Shown piece after piece: positions 1 to 6,566 of a DNA stretch of 10,046 nucleotides. The notes beneath the pieces are model-generated. The model saw only the letters and a program-made list of their open reading frames with translations, was not told the DNA's origin and did not search any database. The stretch spans positions 1 to 10,046 of the forward strand of contig JASLHB010000050.1 in the NCBI GenBank assembly GCA_030149965.1, in the 5' to 3' direction. The first letter of the stretch is position 1; every line of letters starts with the position of its first letter. The DNA comes from Wohlfahrtiimonas sp. (GTDB lineage: Bacteria; Pseudomonadota; Gammaproteobacteria; Cardiobacteriales; Wohlfahrtiimonadaceae). The position numbers and the translations under genes were made by a program.

Positions 1-1
1 T

Positions 2-1144
2 ATTATTATTGCTACTGTATGGGGTATGTATTTTTGCGCACGCAATAGTCATCAAGTATGGAAATATTTTAAATCTAGTTATTTTATTTATATATTTGGA
101 TTAATTGTAATCCCTATGGTTATTTCTTTATTATCAACTCAGTATTATGGGATTGTAGGCAAATCAATTCTGAATTTTACTCGATTCTTTTTTATTGGAA
201 GTTTGGTGATTTTATTGGTACCACCTGCTTTAGATAAAATTCGCTATGCTATTTTGGCTTATATTATTTTGATTTCTATAGATGCAATCATTGAATGGTT
301 GACAGGTTATCACTTAATGGGTGAAAGTCGCGATCGAGTGAGAATTATGGGGCTGTTTCAGTACTATCATTTAGGATATGTACTTGCAACATTGACGCCA
401 TTCATTTTTTATCAAACGATAACATCATTTGTATCTAAAACAGGTAAACAATATTATTGGTTAGCTGGTTCAGTTCTTGCTGTTATAGCTATTTTCCTTG
501 GCGGTTCACGCGCAGGTGTTGTGACGTTATTGGTGAGCTTAGGATTAATTATGTTGCATATGATTATTCAGAAAAAAATATCTTTAAAATGGGTATCAGG
601 TGGGATATTAGCTGTAGTTATCACTGGAGTTGCAATTTCACAATTACCGATTGTTAAAAATAGATATATCAATACATTGGAAAGTACAGCTCAAGCCCAA
701 GTTGGGAGCTATGAGTGGATTGATAGAGTATCTTCACAGCGTTTAGTGTTATGGGAGTTTGCTTGGAGTGAATATAAAGCACATCCTGTGATAGGTGCAG
801 GCTCGGGAACATTTGAAAAAGCATTTAAAACTTTACCAGTAGAAGAGCGCGGCGCTCATGTAACAGGTGCGCATTTTCCACATTTCTATGGATTAGAAAT
901 TTTATCTCAAACTGGTACTTTAGGATTCATTAGTTATTTATTAGCAATATGTTCTGTATTAGTGATGTTATTGAAATTAAAACAATTTTCAGTTTGGCTT
1001 GCCGTTGCCTTCTTAGCTATGATGCCAATTAACCTACATGTTTCATTTTATGGCAGCTTTTGGGCTGTGTTGATTTGGATACCATTGATTTTAGGGCTGC
1101 GAGAACGTTATTTGTTGAAGCAAAAAGATACTGCAACTACTTGA
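2..1144 (+). CDS. O-antigen ligase / O-antigen polymerase family membrane protein, 5'-truncated by the window
   Basis: Polytopic inner-membrane protein of the Wzy_C superfamily, whose members transfer or polymerise undecaprenyl-linked glycans on the periplasmic side (WaaL ligase, Wzy polymerase, PglL). The frame is open from base 2. The first ATG (base 26) has no proper ribosome site and falls in hydrophobic sequence, so the true start is probably upstream of the window. Numbering from that ATG there are 372 residues with about ten hydrophobic segments. Family features are the GGSRAG turn at 159-164, and the large periplasmic loop with R239, W243, then HPVIGAGSG at 253-261. After it comes H286 in an H-x-Y-G-L-E-x-L-x-x-x-G-x-x-G context, the place of the essential WaaL histidine. 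It lies 56 bases upstream of htpX on the same strand. Whether it is WaaL, Wzy or a protein glycosylase cannot be told from this fragment; surrounding glycan genes, if any, lie outside. Confidence 0.85.
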   Translation: MIIATVWGMYFCARNSHQVWKYFKSSYFIYIFGLIVIPMVISLLSTQYYGIVGKSILNFTRFFFIGSLVILLVPPALDKIRYAILAYIILISIDAIIEWLTGYHLMGESRDRVRIMGLFQYYHLGYVLATLTPFIFYQTITSFVSKTGKQYYWLAGSVLAVIAIFLGGSRAGVVTLLVSLGLIMLHMIIQKKISLKWVSGGILAVVITGVAISQLPIVKNRYINTLESTAQAQVGSYEWIDRVSSQRLVLWEFAWSEYKAHPVIGAGSGTFEKAFKTLPVEERGAHVTGAHFPHFYGLEILSQTGTLGFISYLLAICSVLVMLLKLKQFSVWLAVAFLAMMPINLHVSFYGSFWAVLIWIPLILGLRERYLLKQKDTATT

Positions 1145-1169
1145 AAAGAATATACAATCACACCATTAT
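1140..1169 (+). promoter_or_regulatory. Candidate heat-shock (sigma-32-like) promoter of htpX
   Basis: CTTGAAA at 1140-1146 matches the sigma-32 -35 consensus exactly. After 14 bases comes CACCATTA (1161-1168), which matches five of the six bases in the CCCCAT core of the -10 element. The same DNA can also be read as a sigma-70 promoter (TTGAAA at 1141-1146, 17 bases, CATTAT at 1164-1169), but with a poorer -10. The -35 element overlaps the stop codon of the upstream gene. The predicted leader to the htpX ATG is about 25-30 bases. Heat-inducible sigma-32 transcription is established for E. coli htpX; its use here is inferred from the motif. Confidence 0.45.
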
Positions 1170-1200
1170 TGATTAGTAAATTATAAGAGGAAAATTGAAT

Positions 1201-2094
1201 ATGTTGAAACGTATGATGTTATGGGCTGTGACGAACATTGCGGTCATCGCAGTGATTACTGTGATTTTGTCTGTGACAGGATTAAGTGGTGCACTGAATG
1301 GTGGGCAAGGTTTATTGCCAATGTTAATGGCTGCAGCTGTCGTTGGTTTTGCTGGATCAATCATTTCATTGTTGATGTCTAAAAAAATGGCCATTCATGG
1401 AATGGGTGTTCATGTGATTCAGCAGCCAGAGAATCAGATGGAAGCTTGGTTGGTGGAAACTGTCAGAAGGCAAGCAGAAGAAGCAGGTATTGGTATGCCT
1501 GATGTGGGTATTTTTGATTCTGCTGATCCTAATGCTTTTGCAACAGGTGCGAATAAAAATGCATCATTAGTTGCTGTGAGTACAGGCTTATTACACAATA
1601 TGAATCAAGATGAAGTGGAGGCTGTTTTAGGTCATGAAATTGCACATATTGCAAATGGTGATATGGTGACATTGACTTTAATTCAAGGTGTTGTGAATAC
1701 ATTTGTTATTTTCTTGTCACGTATTGTGGCAGGTATCATCACAAATGCATTGCGTGGTAATAATGATAATGAAAGTGATGCGGCCACAGAAAATAGTGGT
1801 ACATTCTTTATTGTGTCATTTGTTCTACAGATTGTATTTGGTTTCCTAGCATCTATGATTGTTGCTTGGTTTAGCCGTCAAAGAGAATTTAGAGCTGATG
1901 AAGGCGGTGCGCGTTTAGCAGGTAAATCTAAAATGATTGGTGCTTTACAAGCTTTGCAGAATCAACATTCAAATGAAGATTTACCAGGTAACTTAGCAGC
2001 GTTTGGTATTTCTGGTAAGTTTACTAGCTTATTCAGTAGTCATCCACCATTAGAAGTTAGGATTGAAGCTTTACGCAATAATCAACAGTTCTAA
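1201..2094 (+). CDS. htpX: Protease HtpX, membrane zinc metalloprotease (M48B)
   Basis: Inner-membrane endoprotease that cleaves misfolded or damaged membrane proteins, working alongside FtsH in quality control; the active site faces the cytoplasm. Numbered from ATG 1201 it has 297 residues, close to the E. coli protein (293). Two N-terminal hydrophobic segments (about 6-26 and 38-60) precede the catalytic domain. The zinc motif HEIAH is at 145-149 and the third ligand is E229 in the EFRAD motif. Two further hydrophobic segments (about 157-180 and 201-224) lie between them, as is usual for HtpX. I chose ATG 1201 because AGAGG at 1186-1190 stands 10 bases before it. An in-frame TTG at 1195 is only 4 bases from that site and would add two residues. 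It is followed by a hairpin terminator and is probably monocistronic or weakly linked to the upstream glycan gene. All key residues are present. Confidence 0.96.
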   Translation: MLKRMMLWAVTNIAVIAVITVILSVTGLSGALNGGQGLLPMLMAAAVVGFAGSIISLLMSKKMAIHGMGVHVIQQPENQMEAWLVETVRRQAEEAGIGMPDVGIFDSADPNAFATGANKNASLVAVSTGLLHNMNQDEVEAVLGHEIAHIANGDMVTLTLIQGVVNTFVIFLSRIVAGIITNALRGNNDNESDAATENSGTFFIVSFVLQIVFGFLASMIVAWFSRQREFRADEGGARLAGKSKMIGALQALQNQHSNEDLPGNLAAFGISGKFTSLFSSHPPLEVRIEALRNNQQF

Positions 2095-2112
2095 TCGTGA
2101 AAGATATATAAG

Positions 2113-2144
2113 AAAATAGCTCACTTTGGTGAGCTATTTTTTTT
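2113..2144 (+). terminator. Rho-independent terminator between convergent htpX and ybeY
   Basis: A perfect 12-base-pair stem (2113-2124 with 2129-2140) closes a TTTG loop and is followed on the plus strand by an unbroken T run to 2144. It lies 18 bases after the htpX stop. Because the left arm begins with AAAA, the opposite strand also reads as a hairpin ending in TTTT, then an interrupted T-rich stretch. It could therefore also end the ybeZ-ybeY transcript arriving from the right, more weakly. Confidence 0.9.
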
Positions 2145-2159
2145 AGTGAAAGTGATGAA

Positions 2160-2630
2160 TTAATCTATTTCATAAGGATTCGCAATGGATAATGCTTCTA
2201 GAATTTCTATTTCTAGGCTTTCCATTTCTTCAGCTTCTTCATCAATGATGTGATCATAGCCCAATAAATGTAAAACGCCGTGCGTTACCATATGTGCTAA
2301 ATGATCATTGAATGTTTTTTCTTGTTCGATGGCTTCAGCTTCAACCACTGTTAAACAGATGATTAAATCACCTAAGAAATAAACATCAGATTCAGGTAAG
2401 TTGCATGTCGCTGGAAATGATAAAACATTGGTTGGCTTATCTTTACTGCGATAATCATTGTTTAATGCTTGGATTTCATCAGCATCAGCAAAGCGAATGG
2501 TTAATTCAGTATTTGGTTCTTCAATCTCAATGAAGGATAAAGCATTGCTCACCCATTTTTCCAGTAATGAATCTTCTGGAATACTTGGATAAGCAGAAGC
2601 ATTTTGAATATCGACAATTAAATTGCTCAT
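2160..2630 (-). CDS. ybeY: Endoribonuclease YbeY (rRNA maturation factor)
   Basis: Zinc-dependent single-strand RNase of the UPF0054 family, needed for correct 16S rRNA 3'-end maturation and ribosome quality control. The protein has 156 residues, normal for the family. The signature is complete: H117, H121 and H127 in the H-G-x-L-H-x-x-G-Y-D-H motif bind the metal. The conserved YRSKDKPTNVLSFP block is at 60-73 and includes the family arginine R61. The C-terminal 25 residues are acidic. The start ATG overlaps the last base of the ybeZ stop (TAATG on the minus strand), and GAGG at 2641-2644 inside ybeZ supplies a ribosome site about 10 bases away, so translation is probably coupled. It ends 16 bases from the shared terminator. 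The ybeX/corC and lnt genes that follow ybeY in many enterics are absent here; htpX converges instead. Confidence 0.95.
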   Translation of the reverse strand: MSNLIVDIQNASAYPSIPEDSLLEKWVSNALSFIEIEEPNTELTIRFADADEIQALNNDYRSKDKPTNVLSFPATCNLPESDVYFLGDLIICLTVVEAEAIEQEKTFNDHLAHMVTHGVLHLLGYDHIIDEEAEEMESLEIEILEALSIANPYEID

Positions 2631-3586
2631 TAATTTGCATCCTCAGCAGCTTGATAAGCATTGATGATTTTTGCCACCAATGGATGGCGCACAACATCTG
2701 TTGAATCAAAGAAACTCATGGAAATACCATCCACATTGTTTAAAACTGTCATCGCATTTTTTAAGCCAGATGTGACATGTTTTGGTAAGTCAATTTGTGA
2801 AACATCGCCTGTAATAACAGCTGTTGAATTGAATCCTAAGCGCGTTAGGAACATTTTCATTTGTTCAACGGTTGTATTTTGCGCTTCATCTAAGATGATG
2901 AAAGCATCATTCAATGTACGGCCGCGCATGAATGCGAGTGGCGCAATTTCGATTACATTGCGTTCAATGAGTTTTAAGACCGTTTCAAAGCCCAGCATTT
3001 CATACAAAGCATCGTATAAAGGACGCAAATATGGATCAACTTTCTGTGTTAAATCTCCAGGTAAGAATCCTAATTTTTCACCTGCTTCAACAGCAGGGCG
3101 AACTAAAATGATTCGACGAATATTTTGGCGCTCTAAAGCATCGACAGCAGAAGCAACTGCTAAGAATGTTTTGCCAGTGCCTGCAGGACCAATTCCGAAG
3201 TTGATTGCATTGCGCGTAATTTCTGAAAGATATTGCTTTTGGTTAATGCTGCGCCCGCGGATTAATCCACGTTTATTTTTTAAAACCACTTCTTGTTGCT
3301 GATTGCGAGCCTTCTCGATCACTTCATCACGATCAAAATGCGCACTGTGCAATGTTAAACGAACGATATCTTCATCGAGCACTTCTTCAGCTGTAGAATC
3401 ATATAAATGTTCTAAAATGATTTTGGCTTCTGATTCAGCGGATGCTTCACCAGTAATTTTAAATTTAGGTCCACGATTGGCAATTTCAACCGCAAAATGC
3501 TTTTCAATCAATTGTAAATGTGAATTTAGGTTACCGCATAAATTGGCAAGGCGCTCATTATTATCGGGAAAAGTTAGCTCAAGCAT
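2630..3586 (-). CDS. ybeZ: PhoH-like ATPase YbeZ
   Basis: Cytoplasmic P-loop ATPase of the PhoH family, established as the partner of YbeY in RNA/ribosome metabolism; an RNA-helicase-like role has been proposed. The 318-residue protein has an N-terminal region (about 1-100) with the NERLANLCG motif near residue 10. The PhoH ATPase domain follows, with Walker A GPAGTGKT at 133-140, the GEKLGFLPGD segment at 169-178, the RGRTLNDAF segment at 221-229 and Walker B ILDEAQN at 231-237. ATG at 3584-3586 is the first possible start, since an in-frame TGA stands just upstream. Its ribosome site is weak (GGA at 3600-3602). It is transcribed divergently from pilB, from the promoter centred on 3616-3643. 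In many gammaproteobacteria miaB precedes this gene; it is not adjacent here. Confidence 0.95.
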   Translation of the reverse strand: MLELTFPDNNERLANLCGNLNSHLQLIEKHFAVEIANRGPKFKITGEASAESEAKIILEHLYDSTAEEVLDEDIVRLTLHSAHFDRDEVIEKARNQQQEVVLKNKRGLIRGRSINQKQYLSEITRNAINFGIGPAGTGKTFLAVASAVDALERQNIRRIILVRPAVEAGEKLGFLPGDLTQKVDPYLRPLYDALYEMLGFETVLKLIERNVIEIAPLAFMRGRTLNDAFIILDEAQNTTVEQMKMFLTRLGFNSTAVITGDVSQIDLPKHVTSGLKNAMTVLNNVDGISMSFFDSTDVVRHPLVAKIINAYQAAEDAN

Positions 3587-3615
3587 TAATAATCAATCAT
3601 CCAAAAATGAGATTC

Positions 3616-3643
3616 ATTATACACGGAGAAGAAAGGGCGTCTA
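3616..3643 (-). promoter_or_regulatory. Predicted sigma-70 promoter of ybeZ-ybeY
   Basis: Read on the minus strand, a perfect TATAAT -10 box occupies 3621-3616. A four-of-six -35 match, TAGACG, lies at 3643-3638, separated by 16 bases. The expected start of transcription is near 3609, giving a leader of roughly 23 bases to the ybeZ ATG. It is arranged back to back with the pilB promoter in a 136-base gap. Confidence 0.5.
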
Positions 3644-3648
3644 TGCTA

Positions 3649-3677
3649 TTTCTAAGGTTGGAATTATCGGCTATAAT
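3649..3677 (+). promoter_or_regulatory. Predicted sigma-70 promoter of the pilB-ridA-rsuA-rsmC run
   Basis: A perfect TATAAT -10 box lies at 3672-3677. Seventeen bases upstream is only a weak -35 candidate, TTTCTA (3649-3654, three of six). Transcription would begin near 3684, leaving about 39 bases to the pilB start. The poor -35 suggests help from an activator or a weak promoter; this is inference. A sigma-54 -24/-12 element, used for pilin genes in some bacteria, was not seen here. Confidence 0.45.
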
Positions 3678-3708
3678 CAATAAAATATAAAGCATATTCA
3701 TTTCAAAC

Positions 3709-3715
3709 AAGAGAG
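3709..3715 (+). promoter_or_regulatory. Ribosome binding site that supports the GTG start of pilB
   Basis: AAGAGAG stands 7 bases before the GTG at 3723. The first in-frame ATG, at 3783, has no comparable purine-rich site at the right distance, so the GTG start is preferred although family conservation begins only near that ATG. Confidence 0.5.
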
Positions 3716-3722
3716 AATTGGC

Positions 3723-5477
3723 GTGGCAATAAACCCAGCACAAGCAGATGCAAACCCAAGCACTCAATCACAGAGCCTAACGATGACAAGATTAATGCAG
3801 AATAATCTTGTGAGAGCTTTGTTGGCTAAGTCCATTATTACAAAAGAACATTTGGATAGAGCTGACACTTTGATGCAGGCTGAAAGATGTTCTTTAGTTA
3901 AAGCATTATTGACGCTGAATATTTCGGCTAATGAAATTTATAAAGTTACGCAAGAAATATCTAACGCACCTCGTTTTGATATGAAAGCATTTGACTTAAG
4001 TATTAAGCAGCCAGATTTCTTAACGACAGAAGAGATGGAGAAAAATCTTGTTTTTCCATTGCGTTTAAGAAATGGCATTTTATATGTTGCTGTGGCTGAT
4101 CCATCTGATCATAGAATTCTAGAAACTTTGAGATTCAAATCGCGCGCGATTATAGAGCCAGTATTAGTTGCACCATCGCAATTGGTTGCTCAATTTCAAT
4201 CTCATGGTGGTGTGAATCGTGAAAAGTTACAAAAACTTTTCACTCAAATGGAAAATTCTCAGGCACCAGAGCAAGATAGTAATGATACGACGACAACTTT
4301 TGATTTGTTGAGTGAAGCTGATAATTCACCCATCGTACGTTTCATCAATGGTGTATTGGCTGATGCTATTACGCGCGGTGTGTCGGATCTTCATTTTGAA
4401 CCATATGAGCACAGTTATCGTATTCGATTTAGAATTGATGGTGTTTTACAAGAAGTATTTTCACCACCAGAAGCATTTAGAGATCAAATTGCAGCGCGTA
4501 TTAAAGTTATGTCGCAATTAGATATTACGGAAAAGCGAGTGCCACAAGATGGACGTATTAAAGTTTCTTTAAAAGGAAAAATCATCGATTTCCGTATCAG
4601 CGTTTGCCCAACATTATGGGGCGAAAAAGTTGTAATGCGTATCTTGGATAGCTCGGCTGCAAACTTGAATATTGAAATTTTAGGTTTTACAGATCTGCAA
4701 AAGAAAAATATCTTTGATGCCATTGCAAAGCCACAGGGAATGATTTTGGTAACAGGACCAACAGGTTCAGGTAAAACGGTTACATTATATACATGCTTAG
4801 GTATTTTGAATCAGCCAACCACGAATATTTCAACAGCAGAAGATCCAGTTGAAATTAACTTAGAAGGGATCAATCAGGTTCCAGTGAATCCAAAAGTAGG
4901 CTTAGACTTCGCCGCAGCATTGAAATCATTCTTACGACAAGATCCAGACATCATCATGGTGGGTGAGATTCGTGACTTAGGCACCGCTGATATTGCAATT
5001 AAGGCAGCTCAAACAGGTCACCTGGTATTATCAACATTGCATACTAACTCTGCACCAGAAACATTAACGCGTTTAATTAATATGGGCGTAGAAGCATTTA
5101 ACATTGCATCGACCGTACATTTGATCATTGCCCAGAGATTGGGGCGCAGATTATGTAGCTACTGTAAAGAACCTGTTCGTGTTGATCCAAGAACATTGGA
5201 AGGTTTAGGCTTTACATCTATGCAATTAACAGGTGAAATTTTTGGTCCTGTGGGTTGTGATATGTGCAACAAGGGCTATAAAGGTCGAGTGGGTATTTAT
5301 GAAGTAATGCCAATTTCTGACACGATGGAACGCATGATTTTAGATAAAGCCAGTGCTGTTGATATTGCTGATCAAGCAGAAATAGAAGGTATTGATAGTA
5401 TTCGTAAATCTGCCATTAAAGCAGTTGTGGCAGGTGTGACAAGTATTGATGAATTATTACGTGTAACAACAGATTAA
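3723..5477 (+). CDS. pilB: Type IV pilus assembly ATPase PilB
   Basis: Cytoplasmic hexameric GspE/PilB motor that hydrolyses ATP to drive pilus extension with the inner-membrane platform PilC. The 584 residues carry an N-terminal T2SSE_N/MshEN-like domain (about 21-155), a variable polar linker (about 158-195), and the N2 and RecA-like ATPase domains (about 198-584). Motifs are Walker A GPTGSGKT at 345-352, the Asp box AEDPVE at 372-377, Walker B IIMVGEIRD at 410-418 and the His box TGHLVLSTLHTNS at 431-443. The zinc tetracysteine C478, C481, C512, C515 is typical of PilB and unlike retraction ATPase PilT. The start is a GTG with a good ribosome site; the first 20 residues are polar, Q/S/N/A-rich and not conserved-looking, so ATG 3783 remains possible. 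The usual neighbours pilC and pilD are absent; ridA follows after 18 bases. Confidence 0.96.
   Translation: MAINPAQADANPSTQSQSLTMTRLMQNNLVRALLAKSIITKEHLDRADTLMQAERCSLVKALLTLNISANEIYKVTQEISNAPRFDMKAFDLSIKQPDFLTTEEMEKNLVFPLRLRNGILYVAVADPSDHRILETLRFKSRAIIEPVLVAPSQLVAQFQSHGGVNREKLQKLFTQMENSQAPEQDSNDTTTTFDLLSEADNSPIVRFINGVLADAITRGVSDLHFEPYEHSYRIRFRIDGVLQEVFSPPEAFRDQIAARIKVMSQLDITEKRVPQDGRIKVSLKGKIIDFRISVCPTLWGEKVVMRILDSSAANLNIEILGFTDLQKKNIFDAIAKPQGMILVTGPTGSGKTVTLYTCLGILNQPTTNISTAEDPVEINLEGINQVPVNPKVGLDFAAALKSFLRQDPDIIMVGEIRDLGTADIAIKAAQTGHLVLSTLHTNSAPETLTRLINMGVEAFNIASTVHLIIAQRLGRRLCSYCKEPVRVDPRTLEGLGFTSMQLTGEIFGPVGCDMCNKGYKGRVGIYEVMPISDTMERMILDKASAVDIADQAEIEGIDSIRKSAIKAVVAGVTSIDELLRVTTD
4219..4243 (+). 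repeat. Perfect 10-bp inverted repeat inside pilB
   Basis: GTGAAAAGTT (4219-4228) and AACTTTTCAC (4234-4243) are exact reverse complements separated by ACAAA. The hairpin would form in the pilB mRNA over codons 166-174, in the linker between the N-terminal domain and the ATPase part. No T run follows, so it is not an intrinsic terminator. Confidence 0.7.
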
Positions 5478-5485
5478 TTGAAATT

Positions 5486-5489
5486 GGAG
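5486..5489 (+). promoter_or_regulatory. Ribosome binding site that fixes the ridA start
   Basis: GGAG lies 6 bases before ATG 5496. An upstream in-frame TTG at 5478, directly after the pilB stop, would place this site inside the coding sequence and add six residues that RidA proteins do not have. ATG 5496 is therefore the start. Confidence 0.8.
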
Positions 5490-5495
5490 AAAAAT

Positions 5496-5876
5496 ATGAA
5501 AAAAGTAGTGAGTTCACCAAATGCACCTAAGGCTGTTGGGCCTTATTCTCAAGCGCAAATTTTTAAAGATTTATTGTTCACATCAGGACAAATTCCATTG
5601 GATCCAGAAACGGGTGCTGTTGTTGGTAATGATGTTAAAACTCAAGCGCAGCGCGTTTTTGAAAACTTACGTGCAGTATTAGATGAAGCAGGTGCATCAT
5701 TTGATACAGTATTGAAGGCAACATGCTTTTTGAAAGATATGGAAGACTTCGTTGCATTCAATGAAATTTATGCACATTATTTAGGTGATAGTTTACCTGC
5801 ACGTTCATGCGTTGAAGTAGCTCGTTTACCAAAAGACGTTCTATGTGAAGTAGAATTAATTGCGTACGTTAAATAA
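5496..5876 (+). CDS. ridA: 2-iminobutanoate/2-iminopropanoate deaminase RidA
   Basis: Small trimeric cytoplasmic enzyme of the RidA (YjgF/YER057c) family. It hydrolyses reactive enamines/imines made by PLP enzymes such as threonine dehydratase, protecting other PLP enzymes from damage. From ATG 5496 it has 126 residues, the usual size. The N-terminal S-P-x-A-P-x-A-x-G-P-Y-S-Q-A motif is at about 7-20 with Y17. R103 in the PARSCVEVARLPKDV block is the carboxylate-binding arginine (E. coli R105), C105 is the family cysteine and E120 is also conserved. The deaminase-competent RidA subfamily is indicated by R103. It sits between pilB (18 bases) and rsuA (no gap), so it should be co-transcribed with them. 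No amino-acid biosynthesis gene is next to it, and this placement says little about its role. Confidence 0.95.
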   Translation: MKKVVSSPNAPKAVGPYSQAQIFKDLLFTSGQIPLDPETGAVVGNDVKTQAQRVFENLRAVLDEAGASFDTVLKATCFLKDMEDFVAFNEIYAHYLGDSLPARSCVEVARLPKDVLCEVELIAYVK

Positions 5877-6566
5877 ATGCGTTTAGATCAATTTCTTCAA
5901 AAAACTTTAGGTGTTTCTAGGCAAGATGCAAGAGTAATCCTAAAGAGTAAAAAAGTGGTAGTGAACGGAGAAGTGGTTAAACAGGCAAAACATCAACTCG
6001 ATCTATCTAAAGATCGAGTTTTTTATTGTGATGATGAGCTTGTTTATCAAGAGTTTTTCTACTTTATGTTGAATAAACCTAAAGGCTTTGTTTCTAGTCA
6101 TACTCATGAGGGTGGCACACCAATTTATGATCTTTTAGGGGAATATTCCTTTGTTGATCTTCATTGTGCAGGGCGATTAGATGTTGATACAACAGGATTG
6201 GTTTTGATCACAAATGATGGTCAATGGTCGCATCGTGTGGCACATCCTAGTCAACAGTGTTTTAAGCGTTATCGTGTAACATTAGGCAATGAAATAACCA
6301 AAAATGCCATTACTCAATTAGAGCATGGCGTCCAATTACATGAAGGGCAAGCATTGCCTGCAAAAGTTGAAATGATTTCATCGCATCAGATTTATTTAGA
6401 AATCAGCGAAGGGAAGTTTCATCAAGTGAAACGAATGTTGAAAGCAGTGGATAATGAAGTTGTGGACTTACATCGTGATCGTATTGGTAACATCGTTTTA
6501 GGTGATTTGGCCGAAGGTGATTATCGTGAATTAACAGATACTGAAATCGAGGAGTTTGTATCATGA
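5877..6566 (+). CDS. rsuA: 16S rRNA pseudouridine(516) synthase RsuA
   Basis: Converts U516 of 16S rRNA to pseudouridine during 30S assembly. The 229 residues match RsuA in length (E. coli 231) and order. An N-terminal S4 RNA-binding domain lies at about 1-58 (MRLDQFL, VSRQDAR), followed by the catalytic domain with FMLNKPKGFV at 63-72 and AGRLDVDTTGL at 98-108 carrying the catalytic D102. The motif ISEGKFHQVKRML (176-188) and HRDRIG (199-204) follow. The NDGQWSHR segment (113-120) and overall collinearity favour RsuA over RluB, RluE or RluF. The ATG touches the ridA stop (TAAATG) and has no clear ribosome site of its own, so translation probably depends on ribosomes leaving ridA. A terminator-like hairpin lies inside the gene at 5995-6024. 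The stop overlaps the rsmC start. Confidence 0.93.
   Translation: MRLDQFLQKTLGVSRQDARVILKSKKVVVNGEVVKQAKHQLDLSKDRVFYCDDELVYQEFFYFMLNKPKGFVSSHTHEGGTPIYDLLGEYSFVDLHCAGRLDVDTTGLVLITNDGQWSHRVAHPSQQCFKRYRVTLGNEITKNAITQLEHGVQLHEGQALPAKVEMISSHQIYLEISEGKFHQVKRMLKAVDNEVVDLHRDRIGNIVLGDLAEGDYRELTDTEIEEFVS
5995..6024 (+). terminator. Terminator-like hairpin inside the rsuA coding sequence
   Basis: AACTCGATCT (5995-6004) pairs perfectly with AGATCGAGTT (6011-6020) across a 6-base loop, and the right arm runs into six T residues (6019-6024). This has the form of a rho-independent terminator, but it lies about 120 bases into an intact gene. Translating ribosomes would normally keep it open. Activity is inferred only from structure. 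Confidence 0.5.
6549..6554 (+). promoter_or_regulatory. Ribosome binding site for rsmC within rsuA
   Basis: GAGGAG inside the last codons of rsuA stands 8 bases before the ATG at 6563. It is the strongest ribosome site in this run and supports both the rsmC start and independent re-initiation at the ATGA overlap. Confidence 0.75.

Noticed and set aside
845..857. GC-rich short palindrome GAGCGCGGCGCTC in the ligase gene
   Set aside because: Only five to six base pairs with a tiny loop; expected by chance and fully explained by coding sequence.
1173..1394. 73-residue minus-strand open frame over the start of htpX
   Set aside because: It lies opposite the conserved htpX coding sequence, has no ribosome site or family resemblance, and is best explained as a shadow.
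3600..3645. Possible sigma-32 promoter for ybeZ on the minus strand
   Set aside because: ybeZ is heat-induced in some bacteria, but the best -35 here (CTTTCTT) matches the consensus poorly and the -10-like TCTCATTT is at 16 bases. The sigma-70 -10 box is a better explanation.
2661..3683. Two consecutive plus-strand open frames opposite ybeZ (213 and 126 residues)
   Set aside because: They are antisense shadows of a well-conserved gene, rich in Ser/Lys/Arg as such shadows often are, with no recognisable domain.
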